DNA from: Prinia subflava
Taxonomy: Eukaryota > Chordata > Aves > Passeriformes > Cisticolidae
Assembly (NCBI RefSeq): GCF_021018805.1
Contig: NC_086283.1
Span: 11,855,162-11,919,161, forward strand
Reading direction: 5' to 3'
Length of the DNA stretch: 64,000 nucleotides
Part shown: positions 38,901 to 49,340 of the stretch, in pieces
Layout of the letters: the number at the start of each line of letters is the position of its first letter
Position numbering within the stretch: position 1 is the stretch's first letter
Program-made: the position numbers and the translations under genes
Notes under the pieces: generated by a model
The model's database searches: none
What the model was told of the DNA's origin: nothing
What the model saw: only the letters and a program-made list of their open reading frames with translations

Positions 38901-41900
38901 TACATACCTTCTTTCCTTGCTTTCAGAATGTTTTTAAACACTCATCCTGATCCATCTCATAGAGTAGAAAAGGGAGGAACTCTGTCAATATTGTACTTAA
39001 AATCAAGCACAAAAATTAATCGCATTATGATTTAAAGTAAAGGTCATTTTTACACCTAACTTACAGAACCACAGCAGAACCAGTGAAAATGAAAATTATT
39101 TTATAACTGATGAGTGGCAATTGTACTTCAACTAACTGTAGTCCACAAATTGTGGGGTTTTGCAGCTAAAAATCAGAAGACTTCAGTGTAGCCAAACTGA
39201 ATTCTGTGGAGAGGACAAAAACATCTTCCTATGTGAGCTCTACTTGTACACAGGCTACACTGTTAAATACTAGAACATAGTCAGAGAGCCTGACAACCAC
39301 TGAGCAGCACCAGCCTAGCACCTGACACTATGGAAACACAAACAATTGGAGAATTTGGAGTGTAAGAACAAAAAGATTCCTAAGGGCTAAAGAATGGGAT
39401 CCATAATGGGAGATCAATAGTTGACTACACACCAGATTAAATAAAACAAGACATTAATGTTTCAAAATAATGTCCTAAAGTAATCAAAACACCTCATAAA
39501 AATAATTTGTGCATGCAAAACCAGTAACTGCTACAAGGAATGGCAAATGGGTCTGAAGTCAATGGATGTTCTTTAAAAACACAAGCTTGTCGCCCACATT
39601 TGTTCTTCGTATCCTCTGTGAGGGAAGAAGAAGATGGAGCTTCATATATCCCAGGATATAAGAGGAAAAAGCAGAAAAGTGAGCCAATTTTCTGAGAACA
39701 AAATTGTGCATCTGTGGAATAATAAAATAATGACTTTTTAATCCAAAATTTTTCTATCCAAAATCTCCTATCCACCTGTGGGACAGGGTTAGAAGGCAAG
39801 AGGATGCACCCCAAGAATTTCTGGGTCATAATCAGGAAGTGTGACTAGAATTATTCACACTCTAAATTTTGTTTTGTTTTAAAATGGGAAACTACCCACA
39901 GTTACAATAATTTGTATATCCTAAAAAAAACCCCACCCGATTTTTCTTACACTGTTGATTCTATTCCAATTCCTCTCCACAGCTGATGGTATAGGAACTA
40001 TAGCTGGGAAAAGCTGATTATTAAAAAAAAACAAGGCAAATGACACTACACATTTTCAAGGTCAGTAAAATAGCCAAGTCAGCTTTTGTAATTTCTGTAT
40101 TTCCAGACTTTTTGGTCAAGAATAGGACACTGGAAAATATTACCTGACTGTAACAGTGAGTTATTTGAGGTATTAATAACCATTAAGATAAAGCCACATC
40201 TCCTTCCTGTCAGCAGTTTTGAAGATTTCTGAATAGCTAAGGATGCTTGCTTCCCATTAATTTAAAGTGGTTTATGCATCATCATTCAAGTTTCTGAGTG
40301 TATTTTTTTGATAAAAATGTATTTTAAAAGTCTATAAAGAAACAATGACCTTCCAGTTTGTGATTTCATTTGCCTCTTTTGGCAGGGTCATTTTGAACTG
40401 AACAAAATCAGCTGTTGCTTACTTTTCAGACCTTTCCTATCATCTATTGTAATTCCTTCCATATAACTCATGAGCGTAATGTCTGCAACTCCATCTCATC
40501 AAGTACCCTTCTGCCTGCTCCCAAGCGCAAGGACAGCTTTCTGGTTACTGCAGGGTCATATTTAAGGGCTGGCTCTTAAATCTGAATAAACAAGTTTTGC
40601 TGAAGATCAATCAAACAGAGGGTTCTGTTAACTATTCATTGTGAAAAGCTTCAATTTATCTGTTTCTCCCAGCACCCGTCCCCTCCAGGTCCACCTTCTC
40701 TGAGGGATGGTAAGAAGTCAGCATCTCATAGGTTTTGTAAGAACACCCAAATTAAAAATTAATTTCTGATGAGACATTCCTGTATTTAACAATACATTTG
40801 GTAAGTAAGGTAAAAAGTATGGTCTGAAGTTACCCAGGCTGCACAAAGGCCAAGCAACAACAAACTTCATTTGAAAAAAAAAAAGATCTGAGTGAAAAAA
40901 AAAATACATACATTCAATAAATAATAAACATACCAATTTTGTTAGTCAGTTAGTCAGCTGGCCCCAGCATATGTTGACGACCACCTACAGAAAATACACA
41001 ATAGTTTCAAGAAATGCTATTTTGAGAGCAAACCTTATTCAAGAAAATGTCATGACCAGATGCTTAAAAAAATTTTTTAATCCTTTTACTCATGAAGAAA
41101 ATGTAAGGAGTTGGAAAAATAAAAAATAACAACAACAACAAAAAAAAAATCACAATACTCAAGACAGACAGGATTTTGAGAAACTCTCAAAGCAAAGAGC
41201 TCAACTTGATTTGTATTCGCACTATTGTGAGGCCCTGTTTCCTGGACAATTACAGCATCAGATGGACCTCAAAGAAGAAAAAACCAATGCAGCTTTTAAG
41301 ATGAGGGAGAGAATAACACCCACGGAAACCACTTCCAGAATGGTTCATATCTATGATAACACTACTTAAGAAGTGTTATGGCTCGAAGAACGAAGGAAGT
41401 TTTCATGGCTGCAGTTCACAGGCTTTGCAAATGCCAGCTGAACAGCAAAATACAGTGGTCACAGAATCTGCACCCAATCGGAAAAACTCTGTAAAAAGCA
41501 TTCAGAGATGCAACTGGGGATCCAGCCCAAGCCCTACTTTCAAAAGCAGATCCAAAGGAAGTGCAGGTGCCTCAAAATCTTGATTAGAAAAGGAAAATGA
41601 CTGAGATAAAGCCCACATGACTGTTGTCTTTGACACGGGGGGTTACCATTTCCAAGAAGACTGCTACAACTAAATGAGGCTTCTCTACAGTCCTCAGAGA
41701 GAGGCAGAACATATTATTTTTACCTATCATTTCTTTGGCCTCAACAACAGGCACAAGTGGATGCCATTGTGAGTTCTACCATGCTAACAGAGGGAAAAGA
41801 GATTCTGGCTAACGTCTCCTGCACAAGGGCTGGTTTTGAGCAAGCCCTGTATCAGCAGGAATTAGGAGGCATTCCCCACAATGATAATCTAATTCACTCA

Positions 41901-43662
41901 GGAGCAGGAAGGACAGAAGGAGGCAAGCCAAAACACTGCAAAAACAAAGAGTGTGCAAGACAATTTCAACAAGATTGTCTAGAAGAATATTCTATTGTTT
42001 GACATACACTCCTAGTGTTTTTATGCACTCTAAAGCATATCTGTCATGCATTCACTGATGAAGAGGATTGTATTCTTTGTATATGGTACATTCAAGCAAA
42101 AATCAAAGTTACATTTATCATTCTGTTGATAACTTTTCTTGCTTAATGAATGTGGAAAGGAGCTGCTATAAACAGGCATTTATCATCAGATGGGAAATTA
42201 TTATCATTAAGTGCCATGAATGCTGCTAAACTATCACTCAACGAAAGTCTTCGAAGTACACAAAGGAGTATCTTCTGAAAATGAGTGCAGCTGAAAATTT
42301 TGAGACTGCTTTATTTGACAAAAGCACAGAAATTGGCTGCTTTTGTTCAGGAAGCAATATCATCGAGAGGAGAGAAGGAACTGGGGAAATGTATGAAAGA
42401 GGTTAGAGGCTGGAAGAGAACTGGAATGGCACAGGAAGAAGGGGAGACAAAGTCACTTCAATGGAAATAACATTTCCATTTGTTACAGAAATAGTGTAAC
42501 AACTCCATCAATTAATTATTTCATTCATTAAATAGGCAGCCCATTTATTTTACTTCTTACTAGTCAATTAAAGAGTTATAAACTTTAGTTATAACACCTT
42601 TAACAAGGCAGTCTCATACTTAAATGAAATAATTTTAAAATGTATTTTTCAAGACTTATTGGGTTTTTTTATTATTTCTGTCAATTTAAATAATTTCTCT
42701 CTTGGAGTATTTATGCAACAAATCACAGTAATATATTCAAATTAGCTATGCAAATGTTTTTTTAAAATTTAACTTGAAAATGTAATTTCTCTAGGAGTTT
42801 TACTGAAGAAACATCACAAAAAAATTACTGTATTAGACTGATGTTCACCTTAGACACCTTAGGGAAAATATGGAACGGATGATGAGATTCAGAAAAAGCT
42901 GTTCTGGGTAAAATCTTTCTCCACTCCTGACATGTATTTATTATTCACTCCCCACCACCTCTCCCTATCTGATGACACAGCTTACAGACTGCATGCAGTT
43001 TAAGATGTAGTTTGAAGTTGCTGGCAACTCTTCTGTGATAATTTCCAGTCCCCACAAAAAGAAAAGCCGCAGCTTAGTCCATTCTTACATCTACAGAGAA
43101 CAGGTAACTGGACTGGCATCTGCTAGAAAGCAAAAGCTCAACACCAGAGCTGGTGTCACCAGGAATGAACACAGGAATTGCTGTGCACATCCTTCAAGGA
43201 TTTTATTATAATCATTTCCAGTGCTCACTATTATCTCTAACCATTACTAGAACACACAGTCAGCTGCAGCCTGAAGTAGCCTGTGCCTTCTGTCCTCGGC
43301 TAATGTGAGACGCGGAAGCAGGAGGAGTCCTGACCTTTTCTGAGATTTTTCTTCCCAGGGTTTCACTAACAGCACTCACCTTTGGCTGTACTTTCAGACA
43401 ACATTAAGGACTTGTTTCAGGGTACTGAAGTTCACATGTGTTCAGTCCACTGGGATCTCAGCACCTAGCACCAGTAACACACACCTGTTGAGCTCTTAAT
43501 GTTATACCACTGTTGTCAGCCTACTGAGGTAACTCTGCAGGACCTGTGTTGGTATGGCTGTGTTTGCATATTCTCTATTCCACTTCCTAGGTACTGCCTT
43601 CTGCTATTTTCAAATTAAAAAAATATATATATTCCTTAGGCTATTAGTTGCACACACATACA

Positions 43663-43663
<1 letters not shown>
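35950..43663. other. Mostly unique AT-rich non-coding stretch
   Basis: No exon or named repeat recognised. The somewhat GC-richer segments at 35950-36420 and 38270-38510 have overlapping open frames on both strands without homology. A/AAC-rich simple sequence occurs at 41125-41151. Confidence 0.5.

Positions 43664-43716
<53 letters not shown>
43664..43716. repeat. Pure poly-A run, 53 bases
   Basis: Fifty-three uninterrupted A, preceded by a short CA-rich stretch (CACACACATACAC). An ATTAAA lies about 45 bases upstream (43615-43620). It could be an expanded mononucleotide microsatellite or the tail of a retroposed transcript; the upstream 600 bases were not recognised as any gene. The exact length is uncertain in any assembly. 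Confidence 0.95.
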
Positions 43717-43719
<3 letters not shown>

Positions 43720-45759
43720 AAAACTCTCCATCTCTAGCCTTGGACATCCCTTAGGCATCATTTGCATGTGCAGCTTTTTCTGGAGTCACAGAGAAAAGGA
43801 ATTAATTTCTGAGGCAGATAGCATCTTCAACTGTTCACTGCTGTGCTAGCCAGCTAGGCTAATCCACGCTTCATCCAAGGATTGCCTCACGTTGCTTGAG
43901 GGCAGGGAGTGAGGTTATGTCACCTCACAGCTGAAGCAAGAGACAAAACAAGGCAGGTGGCTCTGCACTGATGCAGACCAGGCACATTCCCACCTGCTGA
44001 GAGTGCGAAGGACCCTACTTTTCAGCAAGACGAATAAAAAGAGGAACTAGGCCCAGCAGCTCCTCAAATACTCCAACTATTACCAGAGCAACTGCCCGTT
44101 TGCATCCTTAATTTTATGGCAAAACACTTCTAAAAGCTTAGTTCAGCTTTCATGGCATTAGTTTATCCTTCACGGTAGTGCTTTTGGCCCATCAGAGTAT
44201 TTACAGTTTACTTTTCATCTCAAGCCAAGTCCAGCATTTAAGGATGACTGGCATAAAAAAATCCAAACCAAACATTTCAAAAGGCATTTGAATACAGGTA
44301 AGACAACTCCTGCCTGCATGAAATGCCCCCACCAACTTCTAAAAAGATTTAGCATCAATGATTAAACCTCTGAGAATATATCCATCTATGCAAGAAGAGT
44401 CACAGTGTTTTAGTTTTTATGAAATCTGCAGTAAGAGAGAAGAAATGCCAAGGATGGTTCACTGAAACAGCTGAAATGCTGCTAAGGAGAGAAATTACAT
44501 TAGAATTAATCATTTCAAATATATGTGCAGCATTTGAGAGCAGAAGGACAGTATAAAAATAGATCAAACCCTTTTGACAGGCTCTCATTTGTTCACACCA
44601 TTCTAAGTCACGTTGTCTGAACTGGTAAGGTGAATCAGAAAAACTGAGTTATGTACAAACTGTGCAGAAATCTACTCTTTTACCGAAAGCTAGAAAAATG
44701 TTTATGCACAAATTAAGCACCAAGTTCAGTAAAAACGATGACACTTTGTGCACAAAATCCAACAGCTCACGATTCTAGCTTTAAAACTAAGTATAAAGTT
44801 CACAGTCCAGAGGACTAGAAACTATTCTTTGTGTTGCTTTGGTTTGGAGGTTATGTTAGTCTTCAATTAAACTAATTTTCAAATAAAATTTTTTTCTGCA
44901 AAACCTGAAAAACAGCAAGTCATAAGAAAATCCCACACATTCAAAACATAGGCATGTGTATCATTAAGATCACATTGGTTCTTGTCAGGAGAGAAAATTT
45001 TTTTCAAAAGCAGTCTTAAAAGATTACATAATTCAGTTATATAGAAGTTTGATAATTCCCTGGCATTGGATTTCTGAGTTAAAAAGTTATAAAAGTTATC
45101 TTCTTTTTTTTTAATGTTTAATTGGAGTAAACTACTGATTTCTGCATGTCCTCAACCAGCAGCATCCCTACTACATTGAACAGCCCAACAATACTGCATA
45201 ACCCCCGTTGCAAACAATTATCTAGAGGTGTATTTTCTATGGCTCTGACTTGGTTGTGGAATACAAGGAACACAGACAAGCCTAAACAGTTGTCATACAT
45301 GGTTATCAGGGAAAAGTTAATTAGCTTCAGGTTTAAAATGTGCCCCTCCTCCTCTTCGAAGGCATAAATGTGAACCTACCTGCTGCTGTGATGGCTGTCA
45401 GGAAAAGCACAAACCTGTCCCTTCCATAAAATACAAATGTGTATCTCTGTGATGCCATTGCTACTCATGAGCTGTTGGCATGCAGAACTCACATACCCTA
45501 TAGGAATATTTAACCCTGAGATAGACTTGCAAGGTTTACCATCCACTTCCAGTTAATACCAGAATTCTGGAGGAAAATGCTTCTGCTTTTTCACTCTAAT
45601 AAAGCGATTATGTCTGCAGCAAGACAAACTCAAAAAAGAAGATTAATACCTGAGGAAAGAAAGCCTAAGTGACCCTACTGGGATAAGGGAAGAGACTCAG
45701 TTGTCCAACCAGTTTTCTACCTAGCGAGGAATGCACACACCCAAGCAATGAGCTGCCTC
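43717..45759. other. Non-coding stretch, no gene seen
   Basis: AT-rich unique sequence without recognised exon or repeat. The CR1 copy that follows may begin slightly before 45760. Confidence 0.5.
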
Positions 45760-46730
45760 CAGGAGAACACTGTGAAATGGTGGTGATGGCAATTAAATCC
45801 AGCTGGAGGCCAGTGACTAGTGATGACCAGGACAAAGGGATCAAGTGCACTCTAAGAAGTTCATACACAGCACCAAGCTGGGTGGGAGTGTTGACCTACT
45901 GGAGGGTAAGGATGCTCTGCAGAGGGATCTGGACAGGCTGGAACAATGGGGTGAGGCCAACTGTACCAGATTCAACAAAGCCAAGTACCAAGTCCTGCCT
46001 TTGGGTTACAACCAACCCATGAAGTGCTACAGGCTGGGGCAGAGTGGCTGGAAAGCTGCCCGGCAGAAAAGGACCTGGGTGTTGGTCAATGACAGCTGAA
46101 CATGAGCCAGCTGTGCATCCTGGCCTGTATCAGCCACAGTGTGGCCAGCAGGACCAGGGCAGGGATTGACCCCCTGCACTGGGCATTGGTGAGGTTGCAC
46201 TTCAAGTAGTGTGTCCAGTTCTGGGCCCCTCACTATGAGAAGGACTGGAGGGGCTGGAGCGTGTCCAGAGAAGGGAACAGAGCTGGGGAAAGGTCTGGAG
46301 CTCAGCTCTGGTGAGAAGCAGCTGAGGGAGCTGGGCATGTTTAGCCTGGAGAAGAGGAGGCTCAGGGGGCACCTTATTGCTCTTCAACTCCCTGAGAGGA
46401 GGTGTAGCCAGGTGGGGGTCAGCCTCTTCTTATCACGGAAAGTGACAGGATGAGAGTAAATGGTCTCAAGTTGCACCAGGACTGGTTTAGATCAGATATC
46501 AGAATTTTTTTTTTTTTTTTTTTTTTTTTTTCATGGAAAGGGTTGTCAAGCATTGGAACAGATTACCCAGGGAGGTGGTAGAATCACCATCCCTGGAAGT
46601 GTTCAAAAAATGGGGATATGGCACCTGAGGACATGGTTGAGTGGTGAACATGGTGGTGCTGCTACGTTGACTGTTGGATTTGATGATCTTCGTGGTCTTT
46701 TCCAGCCTTAATGACTCCATGTTTCTATGA
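45760..46730 (+). mobile_element. CR1 LINE, partial ORF2 C-terminus plus 3' UTR
   Basis: The largest CR1 copy here. Its start translates as KSSWRPVTS, the reverse-transcriptase block before the catalytic loop. It then jumps to DKGIKCTL, so the intervening segment (VPQGSVLG...) is deleted. Next come STKLGGSVDLLEG, LQRDLDRLEQWGEANC and RFNKAKYQVLPLG, after which the frame shifts (GWKAARQKRTWVLV). The RT domain is therefore non-functional. The 3' part contains the standard CR1 segments FSLEKRRLRG, GTCAAGCATTGGAACAG, GGAAGTGTTCAAAAAATGGG and GTGGTCTTTTCCAGCC, and ends at a TTTCTATGA tail. A run of 27 T (46505-46531) lies where the family has only a short A/T run. No function in the host is expected. 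Confidence 0.95.
46505..46531. repeat. 27-T homopolymer inside CR1
   Basis: A pure T run located between the conserved CR1 segments GGTTTAGATCAGATATCAGA and CATGGAAAGGGTTGTCAAGC. The family normally has a short A/T stretch here, so this is an expansion that arose within the element after insertion. Confidence 0.95.
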
Positions 46731-47140
46731 ATGTTTCCTCTCATAAGAAATTCACTTCATGTGAGAATGATGGATATCCTGTGAAAACCACCAAGCTTGA
46801 CAGACTGCAGTATGCAGGCAGAAGTCACAAAGGCAATCTTAAGACAAAGCCCTTCTTACCATCATTCAGAAAGAAAGCATACTAATATCATATATCCTAA
46901 GCACAACACAGATTCAAAGTTTTAATTTCATAGTAGTTGCAAGGCAGTGAATGCAGAAGCCCTGCATGTCTACCCAGGCATGCTTGTGAATAAAGAAAAA
47001 AGACAATTTGCATTATTTTTAATGATGAAAGGCAAAACAACCTCCTGAGTAACTTTAGTTTTATCCTGTCCATCAACAGCAGCAGCTTGGACTTGACCAC
47101 ACTCTTGACCCAGAGTCTCAAAACACTTTAAAAAGAGTAC

Positions 47141-47289
47141 CTGTGACTGCACCTCATTGGACAGAAGCAGAGATACAGGAATGACAAGGAACCATCCTAT
47201 GGGATGTCCTTGAAGCAGCACAATCCTCCCTAGCTTGAAGGGTTTCTCTGCTTCGATTTTCTGGTAAGACAAGACCCTACAAGACTTGC
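47141..47289 (-). other. Candidate internal exon (149 bp), unidentified
   Basis: On the minus strand a pyrimidine-rich tract ending TTCTTTTATTTGTAG is followed by 149 open bases and then CACAG|GTACTC. Both splice sites fit consensus. The open phase gives 49 residues, including EAEKPFKLGRIVLL and GWFLVIPVSLLLSNEVQSQ, with a hydrophobic stretch in the middle. The frame continues open to 46970, past the proposed donor. I recognise no protein family. It lies about 5 kb downstream of the CpG island in the inferred direction of transcription, which is what makes it worth noting. A chance open frame or an old mobile-element fragment are the alternatives. Confidence 0.25.
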
Positions 47290-47939
47290 CTACAAATAAA
47301 AGAAGTCTATGATGCCTGCACCCAGTTAATTGTATTTCTGCAGGCTATAAAAGTCTTGCTCTACTCATTTAACAAACTACCAGATAGTTATGCCTGAAGA
47401 GAAATTCCCTGTTAGGGAAAAAACCCTATTCATCCAACTTCAGTAGCAAATGCAAATAGCTAATTAACCTTATCTCCATTACACTGTCCTGACTTTGTAA
47501 TACATCTGGCATGGAAGCAAGTTTGTTTTTTTTTTGCGTTGTCCAAGTCTCCTCACATACATACAGAGCCTAAACTCAACGGCCTCTGAAGCAAATCTGA
47601 CCAGCAAAGATTCAGCACATACGTACGGGTAATACCCTCTGAATGCCCACACTCTAAATGCACACCTCTGCATGCCATTCCATCATCACATTATTGGGGA
47701 AGAGACAAATTGGCAGACACATGAAGGAAACTGTATGTAACTATCTAGTTACAAATAAAGCTGTATTTGTGTACTTAGGAGAGATAAATAAACAAAGTAG
47801 CCAGATCCAGCTCATGCACACATTATCCATCCAAGGCAAATAAATATACTCTTTCACCCACCAGTTTTTTTCCCTTATATATGGCTTATATGTGTCCAAA
47901 GCATGAGATTCAGCATTTCAACTTTTCATAGTCTGTTTA

Positions 47940-48600
47940 AAATATAACACTTTTTCCTCAGCCAAAATTGGCAAGGATAAGGGAAAGCAAATTGGACAAA
48001 AGGTCAGATTACAGTGAAATTGAAATATTTATCAGAACAGCTATTTCTGCCAAGGAAGATAATCACAAAGGTAATATCTCCTTTGATCCTTAATTGACCT
48101 GTGTGTTTTTAATTAGGAAGCAGGGGAATTAACCTCGAGCTAATTACAGTCTTCATTTTACAAACCTGTAAGTGCGTAATTTTATTCACATAAGTATTCC
48201 TTAGTGAAGTTATGCATGAACAAATACGTTTGTAGCTTCAGGGAACAGGTTTTGAATAACTTAACCTTTTAAAAACTTTTAAGTGGCTACTTTACAAATA
48301 TGTCTTATATGCAACCTATTTTGTATTTTATGCTCTAGAGGTGAATTTTTTCTGAACACGAAAGAATATTTCTTTTTGTGTCAGCAAAACAGCAAGTTAT
48401 TTCTGTGTTGAGGAAATAAGTGGTAGCTTTGAAGAACGAACATTTTTAATTATGTGCCTTTATTCATCCTGGTCTGTGAAACAGCAGTCTTTTGCTTAAT
48501 GGCGTCACACAGTAGAGGTTTGTAGCAATGCATTTTGACTTCAGCACTGAATTAATTTTAATGTGTAACACAGTCAGTTTCAGGGGAAGAAACTTCCTGA
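47940..48600. promoter_or_regulatory. Candidate distal enhancer or conserved non-coding element
   Basis: Unique sequence dense in developmental transcription-factor cores: a CTTTGATC (TCF/LEF-type) near 48081, then TTAATTG, TTTTTAATTAGG, GAATTAACC and GCTAATTAC (homeodomain-type) within about 70 bases (48089-48147), a TGGCGTCACA (CRE-like) near 48500 and a further TGAATTAATTTTAAT near 48550. It holds no coding frame and no recognised repeat. AT-rich DNA produces such cores by chance, so this is inference from motif clustering only. Confidence 0.25.
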
Positions 48601-49066
48601 GCCCTGTGTCATTCAGGTCCCTGCATACTACAATTCATTCACTATTGGAAAAGCTTTCTGGAACACGTGAAGCGTGAATCTACACTCCCTGTTGCTCTCC
48701 CCACGCTCACATTGCTGCTCCAGTCTGTTCGCTACATTCAGAGTTTGCAAACTCTGTGGACATGTATCTGCAGCCCTGCAAGCTGCCACAGATGACTCCA
48801 AAATACCAATTATGTAAGGCTTGGAACTGTGACCGTGACTTCCATGCAAATGCCCTCCCTGCTGGCCATTGTACCACCAGACGAGGACTTGCTCTGCACC
48901 CCACTCCAACAGAAAACAACTCCTCCAGCCTGCTTTCCCAAGGCAATGTTTAGACTTGCTTATCTGTGGATAAACACGTCTGCCAGACCCTCTCCAGTAA
49001 GTTATGAGTCTATTGGCCAATTATAACCAAATCTGACACAGGCTTGAAGACCTAAGAGATACTCAC

Positions 49067-49340
49067 TGTGACAAGCAGCAGAAAGGCAGGCAGCTGGGCT
49101 GAGCACACGAGCTCCCATGAGTGATCCCGTGAGAGAAAGGCTGGAGCAGCGACAAACTGGGGACCCCAGCCTCGAGACGCAACGCCAAAGGAAAGAGGTT
49201 CCTTGGGGTTCAGCTGCTTATCACAGTCCTGCGACACAGTCTGTGCACGACAGCAGCTAAAACATACTGCCTGTATTACCAGAGACACAGACACACGCTC
49301 CTCTCTGTGCACGCTGTGTAAGCACTCACACCTGGGTGAG
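49067..49340 (-). promoter_or_regulatory. CpG-richer patch ending in a strong splice donor; possible alternative first exon
   Basis: About ten CpGs fall within 240 bases, against almost none in the flanks. On the minus strand the patch ends in CTTGTCACA|GTGAGTAT (last exon base 49067), a near-ideal donor. An ATG in the minus-strand sequence CTCATGGGAGCTCGTGTG lies about 50 bases before this donor. An alternative short first exon of a leftward gene is possible. No known protein start was recognised, and the 101-codon frame at 49052-49357 has no clear homology. Confidence 0.25.

Noticed and set aside
48628..49020. 130-codon minus-strand frame.
   Set aside because: Overlapped by other open frames on both strands, no recognised domain, no clear splice sites. 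It may be chance; transcript evidence would be needed.
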